From assembly GCA_003094535.1 (NCBI GenBank), contig NATV01000091.1, positions 1 through 41,916 on the forward strand: a DNA stretch of 41,916 bases. The letters are read 5' to 3'. The translations under genes and the position numbers were made by a program. Source of the DNA: a gamma proteobacterium symbiont of Ctena orbiculata. Its GTDB lineage: Bacteria > Pseudomonadota > Gammaproteobacteria > Chromatiales > Chromatiaceae. The notes beneath the pieces are model-generated. The model ran no database searches, was not told the DNA's origin, and saw nothing but the letters and a program-made list of their open reading frames with translations. Of the stretch, positions 24,244 to 33,157 are shown piece after piece. The first letter of the stretch is position 1. The number at the start of each line of letters is the position of its first letter.

Positions 24244-25617
24244 CTACAGGAAGGTCACGCCGACCTGAAAGAGCTTTTCCACTTCACGGATCTTGCGCTT
24301 GTCGACCAGGAACAGAATGACATGGTCGCCACTCTCGATCATGGTATCGTGGTGGGCGATCAACACCACATCTCCCCTGACCACGGCGCCAATGGTGGTT
24401 CCCGCTGGAAGCTTGATCTCCTCAACCGCGCGTCCGACCACCTTCGACGAACTTCTGTCGCCGTGGGCCACCGCCTCGATCGCCTCCGCTGCGCCGCGGC
24501 GCAGCGAGTGTACCTGGACCACGTCTCCCCTGCGCACATGGGTCAGCAGGGTGCCGATGGTGGCCTGCTGGGGGGAGATCGCGATATCGATGGTTTCGCT
24601 CTGCACCAGGTCCACGTAGGAGGGCCGGTTGATCAAAGCCATCACCCTGGCGGCGCCGAGCCGCTTGGCCAGCATCGCGGAGAGGATATTGTCCTCGTCG
24701 TCGTTGGTCACGGCACAAAATACATCGGTGTTCTCGATATTCTCCTCCAGCAGCAGGTTCTCATCCGCCGCATCGCCGTGCAGCACGATGGTCATATCGA
24801 GACGTTCCGCGATCTCCCTGGCCCGTACCTTGTCGGTTTCGATGAGCTTGACCCGGTATTTCTGCTCCAGCTCCGCAGCGAGACGCCTGCCGATGTTACC
24901 CCCTCCGGCAACCACAATGCGTTTGTAGGGCTTCTCCATCTTGCGCAGTTCACTCATCACGGAGCGAATATTCTCCGCGGCGGCGATGAAGAAGACCTCG
25001 TCTTCCGCCTCGATCACCGTGTCACCCCTGGGAATGATCACCTCGCCCTCGCGATAGATGGCCGCAACCCGGGCATCCACATTGGGCATGTGAACATAAA
25101 GCGCGCTGAGGGCGTTGCCCACCAGGGGTCCGCCATGGTAGGCCTTCACCGCCACCAGCCTGACCCGGCCATCCGCGAAGTCGAGCACCTGCAGCGCCCC
25201 CGGATACTCGATCAGTTTGAGGATATAGTCGGTCACCAACTGCTCCGGACTGATCAACACATCCACCGGCACCGCGTTTGTTTCGAACAGCTGGGAGTAG
25301 TCGAGATAACCCTGTGCGCGAACCCTGGCAATCTTGGTCGGGGTGTGGAACACCGTGTAGGCGACCTGGCAGGCGACCATGTTGGTCTCGTCGCTGTTGG
25401 TGACGGCGAGAATCATATCCGCATCCTCGGCCCCCGCTTTGCGCAGCACATCGGGATGGCCCGCATGGCCTCTGACGGTACCGAGATCGAGCCGGTTCTG
25501 CAGTTCCGTCAACAGCTGCTCGTCCTGGTCAACAACGGTGATATCGTTGGCCTCGCTTACCAACGCATTGGCTACCGAACGACCCACCTGACCGGCACCG
25601 AGGATAATTATTTTCAT
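24244..25617 (-). CDS. trkA: Trk potassium uptake regulatory subunit TrkA
   Basis: A 457-residue protein with the tandem architecture of TrkA: two halves, each with an NAD-binding Rossmann fold followed by a TrkA-C domain. The first nucleotide motif is [16 protein letters not shown] at the N-terminus; the second is [15 protein letters not shown] near 230. It gates TrkH from the cytoplasmic face. ATG 25617 is preferred: it puts the first strand at the N-terminus and gives the length of E. coli TrkA. An in-frame extension to 25707 adds 30 residues with no family resemblance. Confidence 0.95.
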   Translation of the reverse strand: MKIIILGAGQVGRSVANALVSEANDITVVDQDEQLLTELQNRLDLGTVRGHAGHPDVLRKAGAEDADMILAVTNSDETNMVACQVAYTVFHTPTKIARVRAQGYLDYSQLFETNAVPVDVLISPEQLVTDYILKLIEYPGALQVLDFADGRVRLVAVKAYHGGPLVGNALSALYVHMPNVDARVAAIYREGEVIIPRGDTVIEAEDEVFFIAAAENIRSVMSELRKMEKPYKRIVVAGGGNIGRRLAAELEQKYRVKLIETDKVRAREIAERLDMTIVLHGDAADENLLLEENIENTDVFCAVTNDDEDNILSAMLAKRLGAARVMALINRPSYVDLVQSETIDIAISPQQATIGTLLTHVRRGDVVQVHSLRRGAAEAIEAVAHGDRSSSKVVGRAVEEIKLPAGTTIGAVVRGDVVLIAHHDTMIESGDHVILFLVDKRKIREVEKLFQVGVTFL

Positions 25618-25897
25618 TTTCTCATCGGGTGTATTTGTTTTGAGATCTTCCGGTACACAGATCGGCCTAGATCTGCCTACCTTGATTCTTAAAGCCGACT
25701 GCCTCAATCCTGGGGCAGGATCACAGCAACATCAAGTCCAGTCTGTTGAGCCACATATCAAGGTTATCGGCCAGCATTATATCTGCTTGAAATATAGCAT
25801 TCATCGAAGCGAAATAGATACGACACCGTTTGGAAATAATGGCTACCTAGAATGCTTCCGGCTAATAAGTACTACGCCTTTAAGGGGAGCATATTCT
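25618..25897. other. Divergent intergenic region between trkA and the PhoX-like gene
   Basis: 280 bases that must hold promoters for trkA (leftward) and the PhoX-like gene (rightward). I see no gene. Reading by eye I did not find a Pho-box pair of CTGTCAT-like repeats, which matters for whether the PhoX-like gene is phosphate regulated. AAGGGGAG seven bases before ATG 25898 is a good ribosome-binding site. Confidence 0.5.
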
Positions 25898-27727
25898 ATG
25901 TTGAAAAAGAAATCATTTCGTCTGCAAACCCTGCCAGCTTCCATAGCGGCAGCCATTTTTTGTTCATCCCTGCTGTTAGCGGGATGCAGCGGTGATGACG
26001 GCGACGACGGTGTCGATGGTGTCGATGGTCAAGACGGTGTCGATGGTGTGGACGGCATCACCAACTTTATCCCCTTAGGCTTGAAGCGTCTCGCGACCGC
26101 CCCCCTGGGTGCTGAATTCACCGGTATGTACCTGAACAGCGACAACACCCTGTTCCTCAATGTCCAGCATCCCAGCAGCAGCAACACAACAGCGGACGCT
26201 GCCGGCAAGGTATTCGACAAAGGTACCGTGGGCGTCATCGTCGGCCAGGACTTCTCTGCCCTGCCCGAAAACTTCGGCGCTCTCGACCTGCCGGTCACCA
26301 CGGCTGACAAAGAGGTGGTCATGACCGCGGTCGGTTCCTACCAGGTACTGACCCAGCAGGGCGACGCCCTGGATGACGGCAACGCCATGGGTGACATCAT
26401 CGCCCTCGACGGCACTACCCTGATCAAGAGCTCCAACGATCCCGATTTCAACGGTGTCATCTCCGACGGTGACACCGGTTTTTACGTCTACAGCAACTGG
26501 GAGGACCGTCCCGGCAGCATGAGCCGTATCCATGTCAGCGGTCTCACCGACGCCGGCTACGGCACTATCGTCCAGGAAGGCATGATCGACTTCTCCAGCG
26601 TCGGTGGCACCTGGGTCAACTGCTTCGGCACCGTAAGTCCCTGGAACACCCCCCATTCTGCGGAAGAGCTCTACTTCGACGATACCTCCGACTGGTTCAA
26701 TCCGGACTACGAGTATTTCAGCAATCCTCAATCCCTGGCCACCTATCTCGGCTATCCCACCGATGGCAGCGGTGACTGGCCGAATCCCTATCGCTACGGC
26801 TACATCGTAGAGATCGGAAATGCCGCCGATGCCGCAGTCGCCAATGTCACGGTCAACAAACTGGAGACCATGGGCCGCTTCTCTCACGAGAACTCGGTTG
26901 TCATGCCCGACCAGCGCACTGTCTTCCTCAGCGACGACGGCACCGATGTTGTCTTCTTCAAGTTCGTCGCCGATGCAGCCGCTGACATGACCGCGGGCAC
27001 ACTGTATGCCGCGCAGATCACCCAGGCCTCAGGGGTAAACGATCCCGCCGAGGCTGCGCTGGGTATCGAGTGGATCGAGCTCGGCAGCATGGGTGAAGCG
27101 GACATCGAAGCGGCTATCGCCTCCTTCGACGGCAGCTTCGCCGATGGCAACTACATCACCGACGAGCAGGTCTGTGACTGGGCCGAGTCCAAAACCGGCA
27201 CCGACCTGAGCTGTGACGAAGACGCCACTGTCGATGCCAACCCCTTCAGCGACGATCGAGTCGCCTACCTGGAGAGCCGCAAGGCCGCAGTCGCCCTGGG
27301 CGCCACCGGTGAGTTCCGCAAGATGGAAGGCGTGAACATCAACTACAACCTGGCATCGACCTGGTGGAATGGCGGTGCCGCCGATGGCGAGCAGGCCTAC
27401 ATGTACATGGCCATGTCCAGCTTCGACAGGGGCATGAGTGACGAGGAAGGCGCGATTCAACTCAAAGGCGATAACGGCAAGTGCGGTGTTGTCTACCGTA
27501 TGAAGTTGATGCGCAACGCCCAGGGCGAGGTTGATGTGGCGACCATGGTTCCGGCAATTGTTGGCGGACCCTACTACGCCGACCGTTCGGTCAACGAGTG
27601 TAACATCAACAACATCTCCAACCCGGACAACCTGTTGATCCTGGACGACGGTCGCGTACTCATCGGTGAGGATACCGGCAACCACGAGAACAACGTAGTC
27701 TGGGTGTTCGATGATCCCGCGATCTAA
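25898..27727 (+). CDS. PhoX/DUF839-family lipoprotein, possible alkaline phosphatase
   Basis: A 609-residue exported lipoprotein. A signal sequence ends in the lipobox LAGC (cysteine 30). Serine at +2 suggests the outer membrane. Residues 32-53 are seven uninterrupted Gly-X-Asp triplets. The rest resembles PhoX (DUF839), the calcium/iron-dependent alkaline phosphatase. Motifs that I recall as metal-ligand positions appear kept: Cys in VNCFGTVSPWNT, Glu in GRFSHEN, Asp in FLSDDG and Glu in KMEGVN, plus the late NPDNLLILDDGRVLIGED. Phosphatase activity is therefore plausible but not shown. PhoX itself normally leaves by Tat, and no twin-arginine is present here. The next gene, a di-haem lipoprotein, starts 73 bases later after a hairpin. 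ATG 25898 follows GGGGAG. Confidence 0.8.
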   Translation: MLKKKSFRLQTLPASIAAAIFCSSLLLAGCSGDDGDDGVDGVDGQDGVDGVDGITNFIPLGLKRLATAPLGAEFTGMYLNSDNTLFLNVQHPSSSNTTADAAGKVFDKGTVGVIVGQDFSALPENFGALDLPVTTADKEVVMTAVGSYQVLTQQGDALDDGNAMGDIIALDGTTLIKSSNDPDFNGVISDGDTGFYVYSNWEDRPGSMSRIHVSGLTDAGYGTIVQEGMIDFSSVGGTWVNCFGTVSPWNTPHSAEELYFDDTSDWFNPDYEYFSNPQSLATYLGYPTDGSGDWPNPYRYGYIVEIGNAADAAVANVTVNKLETMGRFSHENSVVMPDQRTVFLSDDGTDVVFFKFVADAAADMTAGTLYAAQITQASGVNDPAEAALGIEWIELGSMGEADIEAAIASFDGSFADGNYITDEQVCDWAESKTGTDLSCDEDATVDANPFSDDRVAYLESRKAAVALGATGEFRKMEGVNINYNLASTWWNGGAADGEQAYMYMAMSSFDRGMSDEEGAIQLKGDNGKCGVVYRMKLMRNAQGEVDVATMVPAIVGGPYYADRSVNECNINNISNPDNLLILDDGRVLIGEDTGNHENNVVWVFDDPAI

Positions 27728-27756
27728 AACCTTTCCGGTTAAATAAACAGGGAAAT

Positions 27757-27787
27757 GGGGGTGGCCTATGCCACCCCCTTTGTGTTT
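27757..27787 (+). terminator. Hairpin with T-rich tail between the PhoX-like and di-haem genes
   Basis: GGGGGTGGC (27757-27765) pairs perfectly with GCCACCCCC (27770-27778) around CTAT, followed by TTTGTGTTT. It looks like an intrinsic terminator or attenuator and sits immediately upstream of the ribosome-binding site (AGGAGG, 27789-27794) of the di-haem gene, so it could reduce read-through within the pair. Confidence 0.75.
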
Positions 27788-27800
27788 CAGGAGGTACAAA

Positions 27801-29441
27801 ATGAAACATATCATCAGGATCTTGATGCCCCTAGTGGCAGCAACCCTCTCGGCATGCGGCGGTTCAAGCGGTAACTCTGATCCTCAAATCCAGTCGCTGA
27901 CCTTTCCCACAAGCTATGAAAAATCGCCTGCCGGATACCTGCGGCCCGAGGAAAGCGGCCTGGTCTACAACCTGGAGGCGATAGTCCCCCCCCAGTGTTA
28001 CACCAGGCACGAGGCAACCCACAATCCCTGTATGATCTGCCATCAGACCTACCCCTTCGGTAGCCGCCCGAACTACATGGATGACAAGGCACTGCAGGCA
28101 GAGTACTCATTCTCGGAGGTCGGGGTTACCAACCATTGGCAGAATCTCTTCGAGGACCGCTCCGAGGCGGTCTCCGGGATCAGCGACCAGGAGGTCATCG
28201 ACTACATCTATACCGATAACTACTCGACCCTGGTCGAGCAGTTGCAGAGCGAGTCCTGGGATGGGCCGGTACCCGTGATCGAAAATCTCCACCTCGGCGC
28301 AGGTGCCTTCGACCAGCAGGGCTTCGCCCTCGACGGCAGCCACTGGGTGGCCTTCAACTACAAACCCCTGCCCAGCACCTTCTGGCCCACCAACGGCTCG
28401 ACCGATGATGTCATGATCCGGCTTCCCGCGGCATTTCGCGAGCAGAGTTGCAACGGCAGCGGCTACTCCCGGGATACCTACATCGCCAACCTGGCGATCG
28501 TGGAAGCGGCGATACAGGACCTGGATCGGGTAAGCCTTCCGCAAGTTGACGAAAACAGTTTCTGTTCAGACTTGAATGGGGATGGGCAGCTTGGGGTGAT
28601 CAACGAGATCACCCGCCCCGAATCCTATGTCGGCAACGCTTCCGATGTCAGCGTCACCCCGATGCTCTACCCCGAGGGTACAGAGTTCCTGCATACGGTG
28701 CGTTATATCGGACTCGACGAGAATATGTCGATCAACATCCCGGCGCGGATGAAAGAGGTGCGCTACATGCGTAAGCACACCTTCTATACCCCCGCGGAAC
28801 TGCTCTCGCTGTACGGCAACGAGAAGCAGGAGAAGATCGACGGCATCCTGCCGAACTTCGTATCCCGTGGCGACAGCGGTCTTGACAACGGTCTCGGCTG
28901 GCTGGTGCTGGGCTTCATCGAAGCCGCCGACGGCCATCTGCGCAAACAGAGCGAGGAGGAGACCACCTTCTGCATGGGCTGTCATACCTCCATCGGCAGT
29001 ACCATCGACCAGACCTTCGCCTTCCCGCGCAAGGTGACCGGTGCGGCGGGCTGGGGCTACGTCAATCTGCAGGGCATGGTGGACGCCCCCAATGTTGGTG
29101 AGACAGAGGGTGAGATTCTCACCTACCTGAAGCTCGTCGGCGGCGGCAACGAGTTCCGCGAAAACCCTGAGATCATCGAAAAGTGGTTCAACGAGGATGG
29201 CAGCGTCAACGAAACGAAGGTCCTGGCCGCGGATGTCTATGAACTGCTCGCGCCCAGCCCCGAGCGTGCACTGACCCTGAACAAGGCCTACATGGTGATC
29301 GTTCAGGATCAGGACTTCATTCACGGTCGCGACGCCAGTGTTACCCCGGCGGTCAACGTCTACCAGACGGTCGACCCGGAAACCGCCCCGGTACTGCCGG
29401 CCGAGCGTCAATACGATTGGGATATACGCCTGGACTGGTGA
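27801..29441 (+). CDS. Large di-haem c-type lipoprotein
   Basis: A 546-residue exported lipoprotein: signal sequence with lipobox LSAC (cysteine 19), then a Gly/Ser linker. Two haem c motifs are far apart: CMICH (77-81) and CMGCH (391-395). A calcium-loop-like DLNGDGQLG lies near 257-265. I do not recognise a named family. The size and spacing do not fit ordinary small cytochromes, and most of the chain between the haems is non-haem domain. AGGAGG six bases before ATG 27801 fixes the start. It follows the PhoX-like lipoprotein on the same strand; both would be on the periplasmic side, so a joint function is likely but undefined. A dispersed repeat starts six bases after the stop. Confidence 0.82.
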   Translation: MKHIIRILMPLVAATLSACGGSSGNSDPQIQSLTFPTSYEKSPAGYLRPEESGLVYNLEAIVPPQCYTRHEATHNPCMICHQTYPFGSRPNYMDDKALQAEYSFSEVGVTNHWQNLFEDRSEAVSGISDQEVIDYIYTDNYSTLVEQLQSESWDGPVPVIENLHLGAGAFDQQGFALDGSHWVAFNYKPLPSTFWPTNGSTDDVMIRLPAAFREQSCNGSGYSRDTYIANLAIVEAAIQDLDRVSLPQVDENSFCSDLNGDGQLGVINEITRPESYVGNASDVSVTPMLYPEGTEFLHTVRYIGLDENMSINIPARMKEVRYMRKHTFYTPAELLSLYGNEKQEKIDGILPNFVSRGDSGLDNGLGWLVLGFIEAADGHLRKQSEEETTFCMGCHTSIGSTIDQTFAFPRKVTGAAGWGYVNLQGMVDAPNVGETEGEILTYLKLVGGGNEFRENPEIIEKWFNEDGSVNETKVLAADVYELLAPSPERALTLNKAYMVIVQDQDFIHGRDASVTPAVNVYQTVDPETAPVLPAERQYDWDIRLDW

Positions 29442-29447
29442 TCGAAA

Positions 29448-29585
29448 AAGTCCGCGAATGAACGCAACTAAACGCGAAAAAGAACCTCTTTTCGATCAAG
29501 CGCGTAGGGTGCGGCATGCCGCACCCTACGCGATGGTATGAATTCAGAATAGTTAAAGCCCATATTAGCGTTCATTTGCGGACTT
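29448..29585. repeat. Dispersed inverted-terminus repeat, copy C (short form)
   Basis: A 138-base element filling the gap between the convergent di-haem and ntrX genes. The termini AAGTCCGCGAATGAACGC (left) and GCGTTCATTTGCGGACTT (right, 29568-29585) are inverted copies with one difference. The centre is a perfect 32-base palindrome at 29501-29532 with arms CGCGTAGGGTGCGGCA and TGCCGCACCCTACGCG. Compared with copies A and B it lacks the GTTCCCACGC hairpin. It leaves only six bases to each neighbouring stop codon. Confidence 0.92.
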
Positions 29586-29591
29586 CTTAAT

Positions 29592-30962
29592 TCACCGCTT
29601 GTCCTTGAACTCAATCTCCAGGGATTTCAGCTTGCGATAGAGATGGGTCCGTTCCATGCCCACCTCCTTGGCCATGCGCGAGATGTTGCCCTCGTGCTGG
29701 CGCAGCTGGTATTCCAGGTAGACCTTTTCGAACTCCTCCCTGGCCTGCCGCAGGGGCTGGTCGAAGGTGACCAGGGATTCCAGTCCGCCCAGTGAGCTCC
29801 CCACGTCGGGTGCCCCCAGTGCCGCATCCACCTCCTCCTGGGAGATCTCGTTACCCGCACCCAGGATCAGCAGGCGCTGTACCAGGTTTTTCAGCTCCCG
29901 CACGTTGCCGTGCCAAGGGTGGTTGCGCAGGGTGTTCTGCGCCCCCACGGTAAAGTGGCGGTAGGGGAGCTTCTCGTGGGTCACATACCAGTCGACATAG
30001 AAGTTGAGCAGCTCCGGGACATCCTCCGCATGCTCGCGCAGCGGCGGCACGTGGAGCGGCACCACATTGAGATGGTAGAAGAGGTCCTCGCGGAAGGTCC
30101 CCTCCTGCACCGCCTCCTCCAGATTGTGCTGGGTGGCGGCAATGATGCGCACGTCGATACTCACCGGCTCGGTGCCGCCGACCCGCAGAAAACTGCCGGT
30201 GTCCAGCGCCCCCACCAGCTGTGACTGCGCCTCCAGATCCATGTCCGCCACTTCATCGAGGAACAGGGTCCCACCCACGGCCTGCTCCAGTCTTCCATAG
30301 TGAATACGGCCTTCGCTTTCGCTGCCGAAGAGCTCCTGCGCCGCATTGCCCTTGACGATGGAACTGACATTGACTTCCACAAACGGCCGGTCTCTTCTCA
30401 CGCTCTGGGAGTGGAGGTAGCGCGCCAGGGTTTCGCGCCCGCTCCCCGGTTCACCGGTGACCAGGACCCAGGTATCGTGCTGGGCGATCCGCTTTACCTG
30501 TTCACGCAGGCGTTGCATCACCGGGCTTCTGCCCGTCGGTTCATGCACCGCGTGTACCTGGCGCTTGAGGCCGACATTCTCCTGTTTCAACTGCTCCGCC
30601 TCCAGGGCACGGTTGACCGTCAACAGCAGCTTGGCCAGCGAAAGCGGCTTCTCCAGGAAGTCGTAGGCACCCAGCCGGGTGGCCTCGACGGCGGTCTCCA
30701 CGGTACCGTGGCCCGACATCATGATCACCGGGCAGGGCAGGCCCTCGTTCTCACCCCACTCCTTCAACAGGGTGATGCCATCCACGTCGGGCATCCAGAT
30801 GTCGAGCAGGATCAATTCCGGCCGGCGGTCCCGCAGTGCCTGACGCGCAGACTTGCCATCCTCCGCCATCGCCACCTCGTAGGATTCATCCTGCAGAATC
30901 TCTTTTACCAGGTTACGGATGTCCGGTTCGTCATCCACAACCAGGATATAGGCGCGACTCAT
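29592..30962 (-). CDS. ntrX: NtrX-type response regulator with degenerate sigma-54 ATPase motifs
   Basis: A 456-residue three-domain regulator: receiver (1-120; D10/D11, phospho-acceptor D54 in LLDIWMPD, K105), central AAA+ domain (about 140-370) and Fis-type helix-turn-helix (about 420-450, EGNISRMAKEVGMERTHLYR). It is cotranscribed with the kinase gene ntrY through a four-base ATGA overlap, which supports NtrX. Two things are odd. The Walker A sequence is GEPGSGRE, with arginine where lysine is expected. The GAFTGA loop that contacts sigma-54 is missing, the stretch reading ELFGSESEGRIHYGRLEQA. Walker B (LFLDE) is intact. It may therefore regulate without activating sigma-54. NtrYX systems respond to nitrogen or redox state. 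Confidence 0.9.
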   Translation of the reverse strand: MSRAYILVVDDEPDIRNLVKEILQDESYEVAMAEDGKSARQALRDRRPELILLDIWMPDVDGITLLKEWGENEGLPCPVIMMSGHGTVETAVEATRLGAYDFLEKPLSLAKLLLTVNRALEAEQLKQENVGLKRQVHAVHEPTGRSPVMQRLREQVKRIAQHDTWVLVTGEPGSGRETLARYLHSQSVRRDRPFVEVNVSSIVKGNAAQELFGSESEGRIHYGRLEQAVGGTLFLDEVADMDLEAQSQLVGALDTGSFLRVGGTEPVSIDVRIIAATQHNLEEAVQEGTFREDLFYHLNVVPLHVPPLREHAEDVPELLNFYVDWYVTHEKLPYRHFTVGAQNTLRNHPWHGNVRELKNLVQRLLILGAGNEISQEEVDAALGAPDVGSSLGGLESLVTFDQPLRQAREEFEKVYLEYQLRQHEGNISRMAKEVGMERTHLYRKLKSLEIEFKDKR

Positions 30963-33157
30963 ACCTCACTCTCCTCCGCTGCAGTTTCTCGTGTCAGGTC
31001 CAGCAACATCGGTAATTGCATAACCATACAGGCCCCTTTATCACAGTTCTCCGCCCAAATGATACCGCCATGTTCCTCAACAATCTTCTTTACAATCGCC
31101 AGACCAAGGCCTGTTCCCTTCGGCTTGCTGGTGACATAGGGCTCGAACAGCTGCTGAATCATCGCTTCCGCAAATCCGGGACCATTATCCTCGACACGCA
31201 GTTCGTAGAAAGGGTGATCATCCCTACTGAGGACCCTGGAGACCAGGGAGACCTTCCCTTTGTTGGCCCCCTCCAGCGCCTCCACCGCGTTTTTCACCAG
31301 ATTGTGCACCACTTGACGGATACGCAGGGGATCGGCCTCTATCCTGGCGTCGTTGGCTGAAAGGTCGATCTCGAATTTCACCCCTTTGGTCGCCCGGTAG
31401 AGGTCGACGATTTCGCCGATCAGGGTGTCGGGCTTGATCGGCTTGAGCTCCATCTGCGGCGGACGGGCATACTCGGAAAAGTCGTTGACCATGCTCTTCA
31501 TGGCCTCGACCTGCTGCACGATGGTATGGGTTGCCCGATCGAGCACCTCGGCATCCTTATCCGGCATATCCTTGAGGTATTTATGGCGCAGGCGCTCCGC
31601 CGAAAGCTGGATGGGGGTGAGCGGATTCTTGATCTCATGGGCCAGGCGCCGTGCGACCTCGCCCCAGGCGGCATCCCGTTGCGCGCGGATCAGCGCCGTC
31701 ACATCATCGAACAGCACGATATGACCCACCCGTCCGTTGGGCTGGGCGAAGGGAGTGCTTCTGCAGATCAGCACCTTGCGACCCTCACCGCCGTAGAGGG
31801 TCAGTTCACCGCGCCACTCCTTGTCTACCTGGCGCAGCGGTGCCTCCAGCCCCTCGACAAACTGTCTGAGAATGGGGGACTCGAGGGCAAGGGCCTGGAG
31901 CGGGAGGTCTATCAGCCGATTGAAATTGATGCCCAGGATCTTCTCTGCGGCCGGATTCGCGGTGCGCATCTTGTGCTGCGCGTTGAAGGTCAGGACACCG
32001 GAGGAGAGACGGGCCAGCACGGTTTCCAGATAGGCGCGCTGTCCCTCGACTTCGCGCTGGCTCTCCGCGGCCTGATCCCTGGCCTGGCGGATACGCCGGG
32101 TCATGGTGTTGAACGAGGCGACCAGAAAGGCCAGCTCATCCGCCCGCCGCGGTACCGGCAGGCGGCGGTCGTAGTCCCCTTCCGCAACCGCCTTGGTGCC
32201 CGCCGCGATATTCGCAATCGGCGCCACCATGCGCCGGGCCGAGAAGAAGGCGGCCCATACCGCGGAGAGCATGGCGAACATCAGCACCAGGAACAGGGTA
32301 AGGGAGAAGTTGCGTTTCAGCGATTGGCGCAGGAACGAGAGCTCGTTGTAGCGGTTATAGGCCACTTCCAGCTTCTCTGACAGGACGCTGACCCGCTCCG
32401 ATGCCGGATAGAGCCCCTGGATGATGTAGGGGCGGCCGAGGGGATCCGCCATCGCGACGCGAATCATCAGCTCATCCTTCTCCCTCGCCAGACCCACATA
32501 ACTGTTGCCTTCGCGCAGACGCTGCATGATGTAGTCGTCCGGCTTCGCCGGCGCCAGCTCATCCGCAACCGCATTGGAGTAGGCGATGATCTGTCCCGCC
32601 GGATCGCTGAGCGAAAGCTCCAGCGCGCCCGATTGCTGGCGCAGCTTGGCAATGGTCAGCGAGAGTGCCGACTCGGAGGTATCCTCGATAGTGAGCAGCT
32701 GCTGTTCGGTATACTTCAGCCAGACCCGTTGATTGAGCGACAGCGAGGCCTGGGCCAGATCCCTGGCATCCTGCATCGCCTGGTCGATCTGCACGTCGAA
32801 CCAGCTGTCGATGCCCCCCTGGAGAAAACTGAACGAATAGTAATAGACCACGCCCACCGGGAGCAGGGCGATCAGGGTGAAGATCAGCACCATGCGCAGG
32901 GTCAGCCTGGAACCGGCGCTATGCCTGAGGTATTGGCGTATCAGGCGGATCGAGTTGTAGCTGATCAACACAAACAGGACAAACATGCCCGCGAGATTGA
33001 AGATCAGCAGGGGGACAAAATAGCGGCTCAACTCGGCGGAGTTCTGCACCGCACTGCTCATCAGGTGCAGGCTCACGAGCAGCAGAATCAGCAGCAAGCC
33101 GACCGAGAGTCCCCCTATACGTAGCCGGCTCAGGGTTGAAGGGGCCATTGGGACCAT
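30959..33157 (-). CDS. ntrY: NtrY-type membrane sensor histidine kinase
   Basis: A 732-residue sensor kinase. Three membrane helices lie near 18-35, 48-66 and 87-105. A periplasmic segment follows (about 106-283), then a fourth helix (284-306), HAMP (about 307-360), PAS (about 370-490), the histidine box RRLAHEIKNPLTP with phospho-acceptor H507, and a HATPase domain to the C-terminus (EDNGPGF, GTGLGLAIVKKI). It would phosphorylate the partner regulator encoded by the next, overlapping gene. ATG at 33157 overlaps the upstream DUF4390 gene by 28 bases; ATG at 33148 is equally possible. The upstream order rsmB-DUF4390-ntrY is common in gammaproteobacteria. Confidence 0.93.
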   Translation of the reverse strand: MVPMAPSTLSRLRIGGLSVGLLLILLLVSLHLMSSAVQNSAELSRYFVPLLIFNLAGMFVLFVLISYNSIRLIRQYLRHSAGSRLTLRMVLIFTLIALLPVGVVYYYSFSFLQGGIDSWFDVQIDQAMQDARDLAQASLSLNQRVWLKYTEQQLLTIEDTSESALSLTIAKLRQQSGALELSLSDPAGQIIAYSNAVADELAPAKPDDYIMQRLREGNSYVGLAREKDELMIRVAMADPLGRPYIIQGLYPASERVSVLSEKLEVAYNRYNELSFLRQSLKRNFSLTLFLVLMFAMLSAVWAAFFSARRMVAPIANIAAGTKAVAEGDYDRRLPVPRRADELAFLVASFNTMTRRIRQARDQAAESQREVEGQRAYLETVLARLSSGVLTFNAQHKMRTANPAAEKILGINFNRLIDLPLQALALESPILRQFVEGLEAPLRQVDKEWRGELTLYGGEGRKVLICRSTPFAQPNGRVGHIVLFDDVTALIRAQRDAAWGEVARRLAHEIKNPLTPIQLSAERLRHKYLKDMPDKDAEVLDRATHTIVQQVEAMKSMVNDFSEYARPPQMELKPIKPDTLIGEIVDLYRATKGVKFEIDLSANDARIEADPLRIRQVVHNLVKNAVEALEGANKGKVSLVSRVLSRDDHPFYELRVEDNGPGFAEAMIQQLFEPYVTSKPKGTGLGLAIVKKIVEEHGGIIWAENCDKGACMVMQLPMLLDLTRETAAEESEV

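Noticed and set aside
24322-25692. Open frame of about 450 codons antisense to trkA
   Set aside because: His-rich composition without motifs, lying exactly over a fully motif-supported trkA.
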